From the NCBI RefSeq assembly GCF_050624435.1, contig NC_134546.1, forward strand, positions 18,561,001 to 18,625,000: DNA of 64,000 nt. Reading direction: 5' to 3'. Made by a program: the position numbers and the translations under genes. Below the pieces are notes generated by a model. That model saw only the letters and a program-made list of their open reading frames with translations, did not search any database and was not told the origin of the DNA. The number at the start of each line of letters is the position of its first letter. Within the stretch, counting starts at the first letter, position 1. Shown here piece by piece: positions 33,323 through 44,214 of the stretch. The DNA comes from Tenrec ecaudatus (taxonomy: Eukaryota > Chordata > Mammalia > Afrosoricida > Tenrecidae).

Positions 33323-33372
33323 TTCTAGAAGCTATCTAGACTAGTTGGACAGTATCACTCCCTGAGGGGCAC

Positions 33373-33546
33373 TGAACTGATCCAAACTCGCTGCCATTGA
33401 GTCAGTGCTGACTCAGTGCTGTCCCCTGTGGGGTTCTGGGACACTGTTTGCAGGAGTAGCAAGCCCAGTCTTTCTCCCTTGGGGCTGCTGGAGGTTTCAA
33501 ACTGCCCGTTGTGTGGATCGCAGCCAAACTTACAACCATCAGGGGG
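33373..33546 (-). repeat. AfroSINE, minus orientation
   Basis: Minus strand 'tgcgatccacacaacgggca', then 'gggagaaagactgggcttgc', with a tail of 'gtcagcactgactcaatggc'. Confidence 0.75.
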
Positions 33547-33689
33547 GCTACAAAAGCAGAAACCTACCCTTTATCCTGGATTATGGGCTATAGTATAAAG
33601 TTTTTAATTGTAGGGGCCCTGAGTAATTCCCCCTAAATGGTGGTGGCAGGTCAAATAACTTGGGAACTTACGGTCTGTCTCTCTGGGAT

Positions 33690-33845
33690 TCTCAAAAGCA
33701 CTCATCCCTGGATTAGGAAGCGTCAGCATCACCTGGGAACTTGTAGAAATGCACGTTGCTAGGCCCTGCTCTTGTACCCTGTGAAGCCAAACCGAGGGTG
33801 GGGCCCAGCAGTATCTAATAAGCAGCTCAGCCCTGGCATAATTCC
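33690..33845. repeat. MER5A-like hAT-Charlie relic
   Basis: 'agcatcacctgggaacttgt', 'agaaatgcacgttgctaggc' and 'gggtggggcccagcagtatc' match the common mammalian MER5A layout. Confidence 0.7.
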
Positions 33846-34394
33846 AGGCCCTTGATTCTCAGGTACCAGTCCTCAAAATAACCTGATCAAAGGACCCTAA
33901 TCTCCATCTGCTGGTGCCTAGTCTCTAAATATTCTAAACAATAAAGTTCATTTACTATGAAGTATTTTCATGTTATGCCTAGTGGATACCTTTGGTTTAA
34001 AAACAATTTGCACACTCACAAAAAACAAACTCTGAACATGGGTAGTTTTAGTGCTTTTGTACACTTCTTTCTTACAGAGTAAGTATTTAACTCCCCTGTG
34101 CTATGCACACCATGAGAGTCTGCAGACATGGAGTGTGAATCATCTTGGTGTCTTTCTCACGGACCGTGCACATACCAGGTACATAGGTACTCAGTAAATG
34201 TTTGCTGATTACATAAATTATTTCTGGAAACTGCCTGCCTGCTGGCTGCTTTCACTAATAAACAAGGGGAAACAAAGATAGGAACAATTAAGATTTAGAT
34301 AAGTGAGCTAAGCATGTAGGATAATATGATTAACAAATCTACAGATTACCGAAATCAGAAGAGGTTTTTTTTTTTGGGGGGGGGGTGGAATTTG

Positions 34395-34400
34395 TTTATT
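34395..34400 (-). terminator. SUPT7L: Candidate SUPT7L poly(A) signal (AATAAA, minus)
   Basis: Minus-strand AATAAA about 1.18 kb after the SUPT7L stop. The sequence just downstream on the minus strand becomes C-run then A-run (complement of 34364-34386). The stretch 33901-35575 otherwise holds no gene and is probably SUPT7L 3' UTR plus the short gap between convergent genes. Confidence 0.35.
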
Positions 34401-35575
34401 CTCAATCCCTAGTACATTTAAGGCAATCATGTTAATAAGTTATGTCTTGGTTTTTGGTCTCTTAAAGTAGTCTACATCTTGTTAAGACTTGAATCCAGCA
34501 ACAGAAAGCAAAAACAAACCCCAAAACATAACATGCCAGTGTCTCACCAAGGCACAGCACACATTTGCCGACGACAGCTCCTTACCGCTGTCCAACATCA
34601 TTTACTTAACCACTTGGCTGCCATGTAGGGCAGGCACCAATGGGTGAGTGACTATGAGGGGTTTCAGAATGTTCGTGGACAGGTGGAATGAAAAGACCCT
34701 GGAATTTCCCCACAGACATTTGGAAGCGTCTCCACAAAATAGAAAGGTGACTGGTTAATCTCAACAACTGCTCATTCAGTAGTAGAAACACCATGAGTAG
34801 AACTCTGACCGAGGCGTGGACCTGTTCTCCAATGGCCCAGCAGAAATCAGGGCAGTAAGCTCAAGCCTGCTTGGCCAGCTCCTGTAGGCACCATTCATCA
34901 AGGAGGGAAAATCCAATGAAATAGAGAAAAAAGGACACAGACTGAGTCACTGGAAATAAAAAGGCAAATGGGGTGAGGATAAGCCGAGTCAGTGTAGAGT
35001 AAGACAGTGGAAGGAAATGAGCAATCTGAGTAAGCAAAAAGGCTATGTCATGGCAGACCTTTGAGAATCCATAGGCAGATAGTTTGAAAAGGCAACTAGC
35101 GATAATCTGTACAGAGTTTAGCTATTTCCTATTAGGTATCAGGCTCCCAATGACTTGAACCAAAAATACAAGTTACATTAAAAAACAAACAAAAAAAACC
35201 CCCAAAAAACCACACCTTTATGCTCACAAACGCCTCAATCCTTCTAATGTCCCTGCCGGGGAGTTCAAAGCAGGTAAGTCTTCTCAGATGTCAGAGAAAT
35301 GGCTCTAGGGAAGCAAAGGTCAGTCAGGATAGGAGTCAGCGCAGTGCGCTGGTTTCCAGATAACCATTTCAGTGTTGTGTTTTGTTTGTGAAAGGTGGTT
35401 TGGTTGCTGTGGGAAACCATAAAAACAATACAAAAATAAAGCACAACCTTTTTTGGTACCACTGACGTTGGGAAAACTCACTGAGTTTCATTGTTTATGG
35501 AGACATTCTAATGAGTCCACGAAGGCTTCTTGAAGAATGTTTTAGGACATTCGTACAGAAGAGTCCCCTTTTCTC

Positions 35576-35838
35576 TCATATTTTCCTCATCCTCTTCTTG
35601 CAGCGCTGGTTGAAGACTGGGGAGGACCCCATGAGGCTGTCGGTGGAGTGGGACCCGTAGCTGCTATCTGAGTCTTCAGGGCTCTGCGGGATGCCGGCTT
35701 CACTCATGCCTGACATGGGCTCTTCAAAGACATCGCTGCCCAGCACACCGTGCCCAGAGACGGTGCCTTCTTCACTCTCTTGAGGCTCCATCTTCACATG
35801 GGCCAGGTTCCAAAGTGGGGAAGCATTTACCTCTGCAC
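35576..35838 (-). CDS. SUPT7L: SUPT7L last coding exon
   Basis: Acceptor 'tctatttctag'. Encodes 'AEVNASPLWNLAHVKMEPQE' through 'SSYGSHSTDSLMGSSPVFNQ' and the basic end, with TGA at 35576-35578. Confidence 0.96.
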
Positions 35839-38800
35839 CTAGAAATAGAGTGAATAGAACATACTCGTGGTAAGACGGGGCAGAAGACAGTACAGCAGCC
35901 AAGGCAGATGGGTCCTTTGAGCTCAGTTTTCGCTCTGATCCTGGTACTTTGGGTACTTAGAGAATCTGGTTAAGTGTCTACTTTTCCTATCATCAACAAG
36001 GTACCAACTCTGACTATCAGCCTTTCTACTTCCAGTTCGCTGGGTAGCCTTATTTCATCCCATCACCCCATTGTATCGGGGTAGTCATGGAAGTCCCACT
36101 ACACAAACCAAACCCTCTGGCATTGATTAGATTCTGACAGGGTCTCCCTCCAGGACAGAGCAACTGCTCCTTAGGGTTTCTGAGACGGACAATCTGTATG
36201 GAGCCGATGGCCTCATCTTTCTCCCAGGAAGTGGCTGATGGATTTGAACTTCCAATCTTGTGGTTAGCAGTCCACAGTCTAACCCACGGAGCCACGATAC
36301 AAACACCCTTATGCAATTAATACTCGTCTACCTATCTGGTAGCTCTCTTAAAAGAAGTGCATGCTTCAGGGAGCTCCAATTTAGAACAGTAAGGAAAGAA
36401 GTTGTGTCAAATAAATCAACTCCAATGACCAACAAGATGACAGATCTGAACTAGGAATTATTTTAAAGCATACCTGTAGAGCTGTGCTCATGATCTCCCA
36501 CCAGTGACAGAGAGAAGAAGGTGGACAGCTTTAGATCAGTGAAGCTATTACCTGTTAGGACCTCCCATTCTCCTGCCCACCCCCCTTTTGTCCAACCGCT
36601 TCCTGAGAGTGACCCCAGAAATCACCCCATACCGAGAACAACAGCTCTCGTACAGTTAGAGTATGCAGGTTCCTCTTACTTGAAGCCTGTGGCGAAGCTT
36701 CGACCTCCAGGTTGGATGGCAAACGCTCACTCTGCGCTCCAAGCACGCCGATGGGGAGTGCCTGGTCTCCAGAAGCAAGGTCCACCTCCAGCTCCTCGCT
36801 GACTGGGAAGGTGATGTCACTCACAGGCTCCTCCTTGATCTTCACGGGCTTGGCATCCTCTGCCGCCTTCTCAGGATTGACAATCCGTTCATACTCTTCA
36901 GAGAGTTGCTTACTAATCTGTTGGCGAGCAAGAGTTCATTTTCCAAGAAATATTAAGAGCAAGTTACATCCTACTGAAAAGCCTATCCCACCACCATTGC
37001 CAGTGGAAGGAACCTGTGTTGGCTTTGCATCGATCAGCGAGAAAGACATGTAAAGGAAGTGTGTGCATACGGTATATAGTGAAAAAAATAACGTTAGGCT
37101 GGTTGGAGGTGAATCAGAAAGGACTCGTTTTTGACTGAAAACCAACACTAGGCGTATGTACCTTACTAGTATCATGAATGAAATCCTGGTCGATTAGCAA
37201 AGGCTCTTCCGCCGTGTATTGAACACTCCTGATCATATTTTAGATTTGGAGAGATGGACAGTGAGTTAGGCCACATGAGTTGATCATAGTCAATATTTCT
37301 GGTTTGACCCAAAATTAGTGTCCTCCCACTCTGGGCAGTATCACCTCACTGTATTTGCTTGTTTTTCCCAGCGCTGAACACGATCTGAAATGGTTCTGAT
37401 CTTTACCCATCTGCGCGTCTTTACCCCAGTGCCTGATCCCAGAGGCGCTCACCATCACTCCTTGCTGGGTAAAAGCATGCTGGCCGCCTTCTCTCTGACG
37501 CCGCCAACCTGTTGGTCGCTTCTTCCTGAAGTAGTGCGAGGTCCTTCACTGACTAAAGGTGGCCCCTGGGGTCTAGCCAAGATAGTGCTGAGGCCCAGTG
37601 GAACAGGGCTACGAGAAATGAATGCGAGCAGCCCACAGCCTAACCCACAGAGTCGTGGTGTGCCGGACCCCTCCCCCGGGTCCGCTCACCTGCAGCATGT
37701 AACTGTGATAGTCCTTGATGCGGTGCTGCCAGAACTTCTGGAGGGCGAGCACGCTGCCGACGCCGACCTCATGGAACACCTGCTCCACGATGTCGGGGAA
37801 GGGAGTCTGCCCCCGCTGGGCCTCCCGATCTGCAGCAAAGCGCAGCAGCTTGGTGAACTTGAGACAATACTCGTGCGCCACATCAGTCAGGGTCTCCAGG
37901 ACACTTTCGTTAGCGCTCTCGAAGCCCGCGTGGGCCAGGATCGTGGCCACTGCCTGGTAGAGGAGCTGTCGACAGGAGTGCCAGCTGAGTTCAGGCACGG
38001 GCTCCCCTTTCCCACTGCGAGTGGAGACAGGGCAGAGTTAATCATGAGTGTCCTTGCAAAGGAGCGACAGTTTCCGTCCTTGCGGTCCTGGGAAGTCCTG
38101 TTTGACCAAGGGATACATTTCTGAGCTCTCTGGATCACAGGAAACTTGACTAGGCAGCACATGTCTATCACAGAAAAGCTTAAACAGTACCAAATAGGCA
38201 ATAAAAAGTAAGTCTCTCTCTTCCTCCTAGCAACTCGATTTTGAGCGCTTTCAGGATCTGAGTAACTTTTTTCTCTTAATGGTTTTGTTGGCAGAGACTT
38301 CACATCTCATACAATGTAACTGTGTGATCCTGCCACAATCCATTTCAGAACAGCTTCTCCTCGTATTTGCTGCTGGCTCGTTTCCCCCAAGCCTTCCTGC
38401 CACGCCCTTGGGGAATGATTAGTCCAGTGACTATGTATAGGCTTACCTATCCTGGATTTAATGCAGAAAATCATACCAAACACAAACAGGAAGCAAACAT
38501 AAAAAACTCAAGAACAGAGAGGAAAAGGGTTAAACACCGGAAAGGATCTGATTCGTCTTACAGTACATTTCACCCACACTGCTCCACAGTGCTTTGATTT
38601 CAAATTACCCACAACCACCTCCTCACATTCTGGGCAATATACGACTTCAGAAATCTGAGCTTCCAACTAGGAAATCCTTTATACGACATGGTGCCATTTT
38701 TAGAACTGAGAAGGCAACCCTATTTTTTAAAGAGTAATTTAAATCATTTACAGCGTCGAAAACGTTTTCAGGCAATCCTTGTCTGTGAAACAAGTAAGGT

Positions 38801-40517
38801 CCCTATTATTATTCATTTGGCCAGTGAGGAGACTGAGGTTCAGATGGCTTGACCTGCCAAAGTTATTTCTGTTTTGCCTATCAGTCAGTAGTGGGGTCTG
38901 ACACATGTTCTTCATAACACACCAGTTTGCTCCTAATCACTACTGTATAAATCACAATCTGTCCAAGAAAATACTTCAAAAGCAAAAGCCCCAGTCCTCA
39001 GCCATCCAGTTGACGGTGACTCACGGTGACCCTGTCAGACAGAGCTCAACTACACAGGTTCCTGAGACTACGTCCTTATGGGAGCACAGTCTCATCTTTC
39101 TCCCGTGGAGTAGCTGCTGAGTCTGAAATGCTGACCTTAAGACAGTGGCCCATCGCTTAACCCACAGTACCACCAGCAACGCTCAACTTTCAACTAGCCT
39201 TTAATAATGTATCCTGGACATGCCTACTCTCCTTCACTTCCTTCCAGTAAAGGAAATATGTAGATAAAAATAGCACAAACAAGAAACTTGATTTCCAAGT
39301 CACTTTTCATGTTTACACATCATTTCCCAGGACCAAGTCCCAAGGTCAAACACAAAAGACTTCACAAGTAGCTAATAAGACTAAGACCTCATAAACAAAC
39401 AAAAAACCCCTACTGTGGTCAGCTGGTTTTGACTATAGTAAGCCTGGCGGCAGAGGAGAATTGCTCTGAGGGGTTTCCTGAGGCTGTAAGCCTAAGAATG
39501 CAGACAGCCTCCTGTTTCTCACGCAGAGAAGCTGGTGGGTTTGAATCGCCGACCTTTTGTTTAGCAGCTGAGCACTTACCCACTGTGTCCCCAGGACTCC
39601 TCACACCCTTAATTCTACCAGTTCAGGGTTCATGGAGCACACAGCCTCTTCTTCTTTCACAGAATGACTGGTGGGTTTGAACCGCTGATGTTGCAGTCAA
39701 CTTTGCAGTTGGTGCATACCCGGCTCCTTCAAACCCACAGATAGACTGGAAGAGCCATGAGGCTTGCTTTATATACTCGGGGGTTATTTTGCTTCTAGTG
39801 AAGGGCTTGACACTCAGTAGGTGTGGCATCAAAAATTAAGAGGGGATCAGATCTACTACCATCAAGAAGGCAGAGCCAGGAGCAGAGACTGTATTCTTTC
39901 TGCCTTCCTCCTTTTTTCCCCCTCCCTATTTTAATGAACAGAAATTTATTATCTCAGTCTAGGAGGCGATGGGGTTCAAGTCTATACTTCCTGCTAATTA
40001 TCTGAGCAACTTTGGCCACGTTGTGAGGAGAATGGCAATGCTATGACACGCTTCACAGGAATGTGGGGAAGAGTGGTTGAGAAAATCACGCCTGCTCTTA
40101 CCGATAAAAGTCACTCTCTGGATCACTGTGCCGGACCTGGAATGGGGCATTGGGATTCTTGCAGTCTAAAGGCAGGAGGTCATCAGGGAGAGGAGGGGAT
40201 CCGGGGCAGGCAGGAAGAGGTTCACTCTCTTCAGTCTTGATGCCTTCTGTCTGCTGCTGGCTCTGAGCCTGCGCGGTGGCGATGAGGTTGCGCAGACGGC
40301 GGCTGTGCTGGATCAGCTGGATCGTATGGATGGTGAGGCTGCAGGGCTCAGAGGAGGGGATGTCCAGCACGGTAGGAGGCCTGGGCTTGTTGGCTGAGGG
40401 CTGGTGCAAGGGTGGGTCATGGACTTCCACCAGACGGAATTCGCGAGGGAGCAAATCAAAGGAACTTCGATTGGTCTGGCTTGATGAGATCGGTATCTCA
40501 CCCCAGTATCTCAACAT
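35576..40517 (-). CDS. SUPT7L: SUPT7L (STAF65-gamma), SAGA/STAGA subunit, 4 coding exons
   Basis: Exons on the minus strand: 40517-40102, 38014-37690, 36917-36680, 35838-35576. They sum to 1,242 nt, 413 aa plus TGA, one residue shorter than human; all phases join. The protein opens 'MLRYWGEIPISSSQTNRSSF' and ends 'NQRCKKRMRKI', a basic tail. The histone-fold (bromodomain-associated) region is around residues 147-225 ('ELSWHSCRQLLYQAVATILA'). SUPT7L is a core subunit of the SAGA/STAGA histone acetyltransferase co-activator, where its histone fold pairs with a TAF partner. The C-terminal third is acidic and Ser-rich, with 'VKIKEEP' and 'HVKMEP', which match the psi-K-x-E SUMO pattern. Introns are small and repeat-rich. 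Confidence 0.96.
36125..36296 (-). repeat. AfroSINE in a SUPT7L intron
   Basis: The minus strand starts 'gtggctccgtgggttagact', followed by 'cacttcctgggagaaagatg' and 'agggagaccctgtcagaatc'. Well preserved. Confidence 0.88.
36680..36917 (-). CDS. SUPT7L: SUPT7L coding exon 3
   Basis: Acceptor 'gctcgccaacag', donor GTAAGA. Encodes 'ISKQLSEEYERIVNPEKAAE' and 'VKIKEEPVSDITFPVSEELE'. Confidence 0.95.
37690..38014 (-). CDS. SUPT7L: SUPT7L coding exon 2 (histone fold)
   Basis: Acceptor 'ctccactcgcag', donor GTGAGC. Encodes the histone-fold segment and ends 'KFWQHRIKDYHSYMLQ'. Confidence 0.96.
38800..38890. repeat. MIR fragment
   Basis: 'tattattattcatttggcca' then 'gtgaggagactgaggttcag' is the MIR core order. 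Confidence 0.6.
38990..39178 (-). repeat. AfroSINE, minus orientation
   Basis: Minus strand 'gctggtggtactgtgggtta', then 'gggagaaagatgagactgtg' and 'gggtcaccgtgagtcaccgt'. Confidence 0.88.
39423..39601 (-). repeat. AfroSINE, minus orientation
   Basis: Minus strand 'ggagtcctggggacacagtg', 'gctaaacaaaaggtcggcga' and a decayed tail. Confidence 0.85.
39625..39731 (-). repeat. Partial AfroSINE, minus orientation
   Basis: Only the 5' half is present: 'ggagccgggtatgcaccaac' then 'atcagcggttcaaacccacc'. Confidence 0.65.
40102..40517 (-). CDS. SUPT7L: SUPT7L coding exon 1 (contains start codon)
   Basis: ATG at 40517 opens 138 codons before the GTAAGA donor. A plausible acceptor 'gcacgactttcag' at 40565 on the minus strand would make this the second exon, with a non-coding first exon near the promoter at about 43 kb. 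Confidence 0.95.
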
Positions 40518-41263
40518 TTTGGACTATGAAAGGAAGCGCTTCCGGGTTAAATGTAAATGATATCCTGAAAGTCGTGCTTTTAAATCTCTGACAACCAAAG
40601 GCTTTCGTGGTTAAAAAAAAAAGTGTGCGAACTATTGACAGAAGAATTAGGCAGTTAAAGATCACGTGATGAGTGTCAGCGTCAGCAAAACTGTAGGCCC
40701 ACAGACGTTCTCTCTGGAAAAAAAAGAGAAAGGTGATTCACTTCCCGTCACCATGATCACAGAGATCCTTTCTACCGCACTGAACCAAGGGTGGACTTTG
40801 GGTCAATGGTATAGTAGTAGCTGGGATGCTATCTGGGGTGGTAGGGCCTAGATGGTTTTCCATCAACCTCTAACTCATCGCTAGAACTCCCAGTATGCCC
40901 AATCCTGAGCATGTTGCAAGGGATGGTGCTTAACTCTGAGGCTTGGAGTCTTTCTTAATAGAGGACCTTGACACACTTGTCCTAAGTCAGCAGGGGGAAA
41001 AGAATTCGGGCTACAGATGAGTCATAGTGGTTCTTACATTGTGCTTGTCAAGCACGGGAACCTTTTCTCTTGTCCTGGCGGGAAAGTTCATGAAGAAATA
41101 ACATAATGGCTTTATGCTTTCAACGGGCATGGGGCACAGAAAAGAGTCTGAAGCACTTCCGTAGCCTCCTCACTCTGACCTCTTCTTCCGGTCTCCATTG
41201 TGTCTAATCTGTTCTCCACATTTCTGCTAGCCTTAGTATTTTGAAAACTCAGACTTGAGTTTT

Positions 41264-41510
41264 TTTAAAAACATTTTATTAGGGACTCATACAACTCTTA
41301 TCATAATCCATACATATACATACATCAATTGTATAAAGCACATCTGTACATTCTTTGCCATAATCATTTTCAAAGCATTTGCTCTCCACTTAAGCCCTTT
41401 GCATCAAGTTCTCTTTTTTCCTTTCCCTCCCTGGTCCCCCCTCCCTCACGAGCCCTTGATAATTTATACATTATTATTTTGTCATATCTTGCCCTATCCG
41501 GCGTCTCCCT
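41264..41510 (-). mobile_element. 2-kb retroelement 3' fragment with imperfect TSD
   Basis: Antisense 3' end. Flanks agacttgagtttt (41251-41263) and agacctgaatttt (41511-41523) agree at 11 of 13 positions, a target-site duplication typical of target-primed reverse transcription. Confidence 0.85.
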
Positions 41511-42229
41511 AGACCTGAATTTTAAAATGGCTTTTTGAGTTTTTAATGGCTTCTTGCTGCCTACTGGAGAAAAACCAGTCAAAGTTTTAGGGCTTGGCAT
41601 TAAACAGAAATCACACTCTGGCTCCAACCCACCGTTTCCCAATTTCTATATGTCTCCTCAAGTCCAACAAACTTTTACAGAGTGCCGGGCACTCTGTGTG
41701 GTGGCCACTACTGATCATGGACCCCCCTGTCCTGAGGGGAGGGAGAGAAACAGACAGAACAGTTCAACGTGGAAGGAAGCCTTAGTGTGGATCTAGAGGC
41801 ACGGGTGTAGTCAATCGCAAGCACCGAGGAGCTTCCTGGGGGGTAAGTGACCATGTTCGTTCTAACGATGGATCGAAAGGCACACCCTTCCACTAGTGAC
41901 TCTTTAAGCTCTGCGGTGTCTGCCAGAAATGTCTTGCTACCCCTCACCTCCTTGGCAGACTTCATTCCCAAGCATGCTTTCAGTCACCCACTCCCATCAC
42001 TTCATGTGACAGCGTCTATCTCCTTTCAGGACCTTCTCATGGCATTCTGCACGTCCCCATCACGGGAGGCATTTTAAGGAGACCTACATTACAAGCAGAT
42101 TCTCTCCCCTAGTCCTCATGGCCATTGTCTTAGTACAGTGTCCAGCACGCAGTCACATATAGCACTGACTGCCTGCTTACTAAATGCCACGCTTGGTCTT
42201 TAGAGTTGAATTCAATTCTCCCAATAACC

Positions 42230-42330
42230 ATACTAAGTAGATCCTATTATTATTACGATTATTCCACATTTTTTTCAGATGTGGAAACAGAGGCTCAGTG
42301 TCTTGCCCCACAGCCCAAGTGGCCATGGAG
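42230..42330. repeat. MIR fragment
   Basis: 'gatcctattattattacgat' then 'tgtggaaacagaggctcagt' and 'cttgccccacagcccaag' follow the MIR core. Confidence 0.65.
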
Positions 42331-42686
42331 GAAAGAGAGTTGAGCTACAGCCTCTGGGCACTATAAGTTTTACATACTGTGGTCACATTGACAGCATCCT
42401 TCCTTTGACCCTCACCAAGATCCCTTTGGGATGTTTCTAACTTGCTACACTGCTCAGGGGCAAACAGGTTGGGAATGGACATCTCTTGGAAGAGCCTGCG
42501 AATCTCCTCTTTATTTGCCAGATTGCTAGTGACCAAAAGGCGAAATCCTGCTATCTGGCGAGTCATTTGGGACACCCTGAGGTAGACCTAAGACTTAAAA
42601 GAACCTTATCGTTCTGTCTGCGTGCTCATGGTCAGCAAGTGTTTCCTGTGATTATCCTGAAACGTTGAGTTCATGTAAAACATCTG

Positions 42687-42722
42687 CACTTGACTCCACC
42701 CCCTACTTGACTCCACCCCCTA
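42687..42722 (+). repeat. Two tandem copies of an ~18-bp unit
   Basis: The unit 'acttgactccaccccct' occurs twice in a row, about 860 bp upstream of the SLC4A1AP start. Confidence 0.8.
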
Positions 42723-42879
42723 CACTACCCACAGAGTGAATTCCAGAGTAAACAGTATATACGCTACAAGTATTCTGATTTCAAAGTAAACACCATCAAG
42801 ACAACCTGCGTGGCTGTCTCCCCGCGAGTGTCACCTTCCAGTGAACTTCTCTTTTTTCGAACTTGGAGTTGGTGCCTTG

Positions 42880-43560
42880 GCGCTGCTGCTCCCGGGCACG
42901 AATCCTTAAAGAGGGAACACGCCCCACCCTCCTAACCCTTCAGTCATGCTGCCTCCATAACCGGTTCCGGAAAGAATACAAGAATGAAGGAAGCAAAGGA
43001 AACAGCCCGCCTACCGTCACGGGAAGAGCGAGGAAGGTGGCGAAGAGCCGACGAGCAACGTCCCCGCGGGGGGGGGGGGTCCTCCGGCGCCGTCAGCGGG
43101 GCGCCCACCACCGTCCTCGGGTTCCCCGAGACCCGGGCAGCGGGAGGCGGGGAGGGGTGCACCTGCCGACGTGCTGGGAGGGCTCACCCTCCACGGTCGC
43201 ACTGGACTCAGGCCCAGAAAACGACAGCCATCCACCTGGCCTGGAAGGCCGATTTGTTGAGCTGGGCCAAGCCTGCCGGAAGCACTTCTTCTCACACAGG
43301 AAGTGATTCCTAGAGCCTGGTCCACCTGGCAAAGATGTTCCCCGGCCTCCGAAGACTCCTTTTTCTCGTACTCCCACCTTTCCGTGTTACCGGACCCACC
43401 CGGACGTTCAGACTCGTGAAGACGCCACGCCACCCTCGTCTCCAAAGAAGCCGAAGGACGTCGGGGGAGAAGGAAGCGCGAAGAGGAACGTTGTGACCGC
43501 GGGGTGGCGTTTCCCGGGGACGGAGTTCGAGACGTCACCCGGTCGAGGATGGCTGGTCGG
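42880..43560. promoter_or_regulatory. CpG-rich bidirectional promoter of SUPT7L and SLC4A1AP
   Basis: GC- and CpG-rich sequence without a TATA box lies upstream of both genes. ETS/GABP-type cores occur at 'ttccggaaag' (42965), 'gccggaagca' (43275) and 'acaggaagtg' (43298). A 'gacgtcac' CRE-like site is at 43531. The SUPT7L first exon should lie here but I could not fix its donor. Confidence 0.65.
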
Positions 43561-44214
43561 CCCACTCCGCCGGAGCCGCCAGCTCCGCTGGAACTCAACA
43601 GCGACTTCAAGAAGCCGTCCTTGCCCGTGCCACCGGCTGCAGCGCGGGGGAGAGCCTCGGTCACCAGTCCCTGCCATGCCGAGGAAGCGAAGAAAGAGGG
43701 GCCCGCGGCGCCGCTGAACCCGGATTCCGAGGAGCCTCAAGTTCCACCTGCCGGGCCGGACAGCGGGGCGACCCGGGGTCCACAGGAGGAGGCCCCGCGA
43801 CCCCCGACAGCCGCTTCTCCCTCCAGTAGCCCGGCCCGGGCGCCTGCCTATCAAGAGCCGCCGTGGGGCGGGCCGGCCACGGTCCCCTACAGCCTGGAGA
43901 CCCTGAAGGGCGGCGCCATCCTTGGCACCCGCAGCTTGAAAGGCACGAGCCGCTGCCTTTTCGGGCGGCTGCCGACCTGCGACGTGTGCCTGGAGCACCC
44001 TTCGGTGTCTAGGTACCACGCCGTGCTGCAGCACCGGGTGTCCAGCGCCGACGGAGACGGTACCGGGCCCGGGCCCGGCTTCTATCTCTACGATCTGGGA
44101 AGCACTCACGGCACTTTCCTCAACAAAACCCGCATCCCTCCCCACACCTATTGTCGGGTCCACGTGGGACACGTTCTTCGCTTTGGAGGCAGCACCCGGC
44201 TCTTCATCCTGCAG
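43549..44214 (+). CDS. SLC4A1AP: SLC4A1AP exon 1 (FHA domain)
   Basis: 222 codons, ending in phase 0 at GTAAAT. Contains the complete FHA fold, including '[20 protein letters not shown]'. Very GC-rich, within the CpG island. Confidence 0.95.

Noticed and set aside
37390-38124. Plus-strand 244-codon frame
   Set aside because: It overlaps SUPT7L coding exon 2 in antisense and has no domain of its own.
43504-43548. An earlier start for SLC4A1AP at 43504
   Set aside because: The codon there is GTG, not ATG. The ATG at 43549 has a strong initiation context, so it was chosen.
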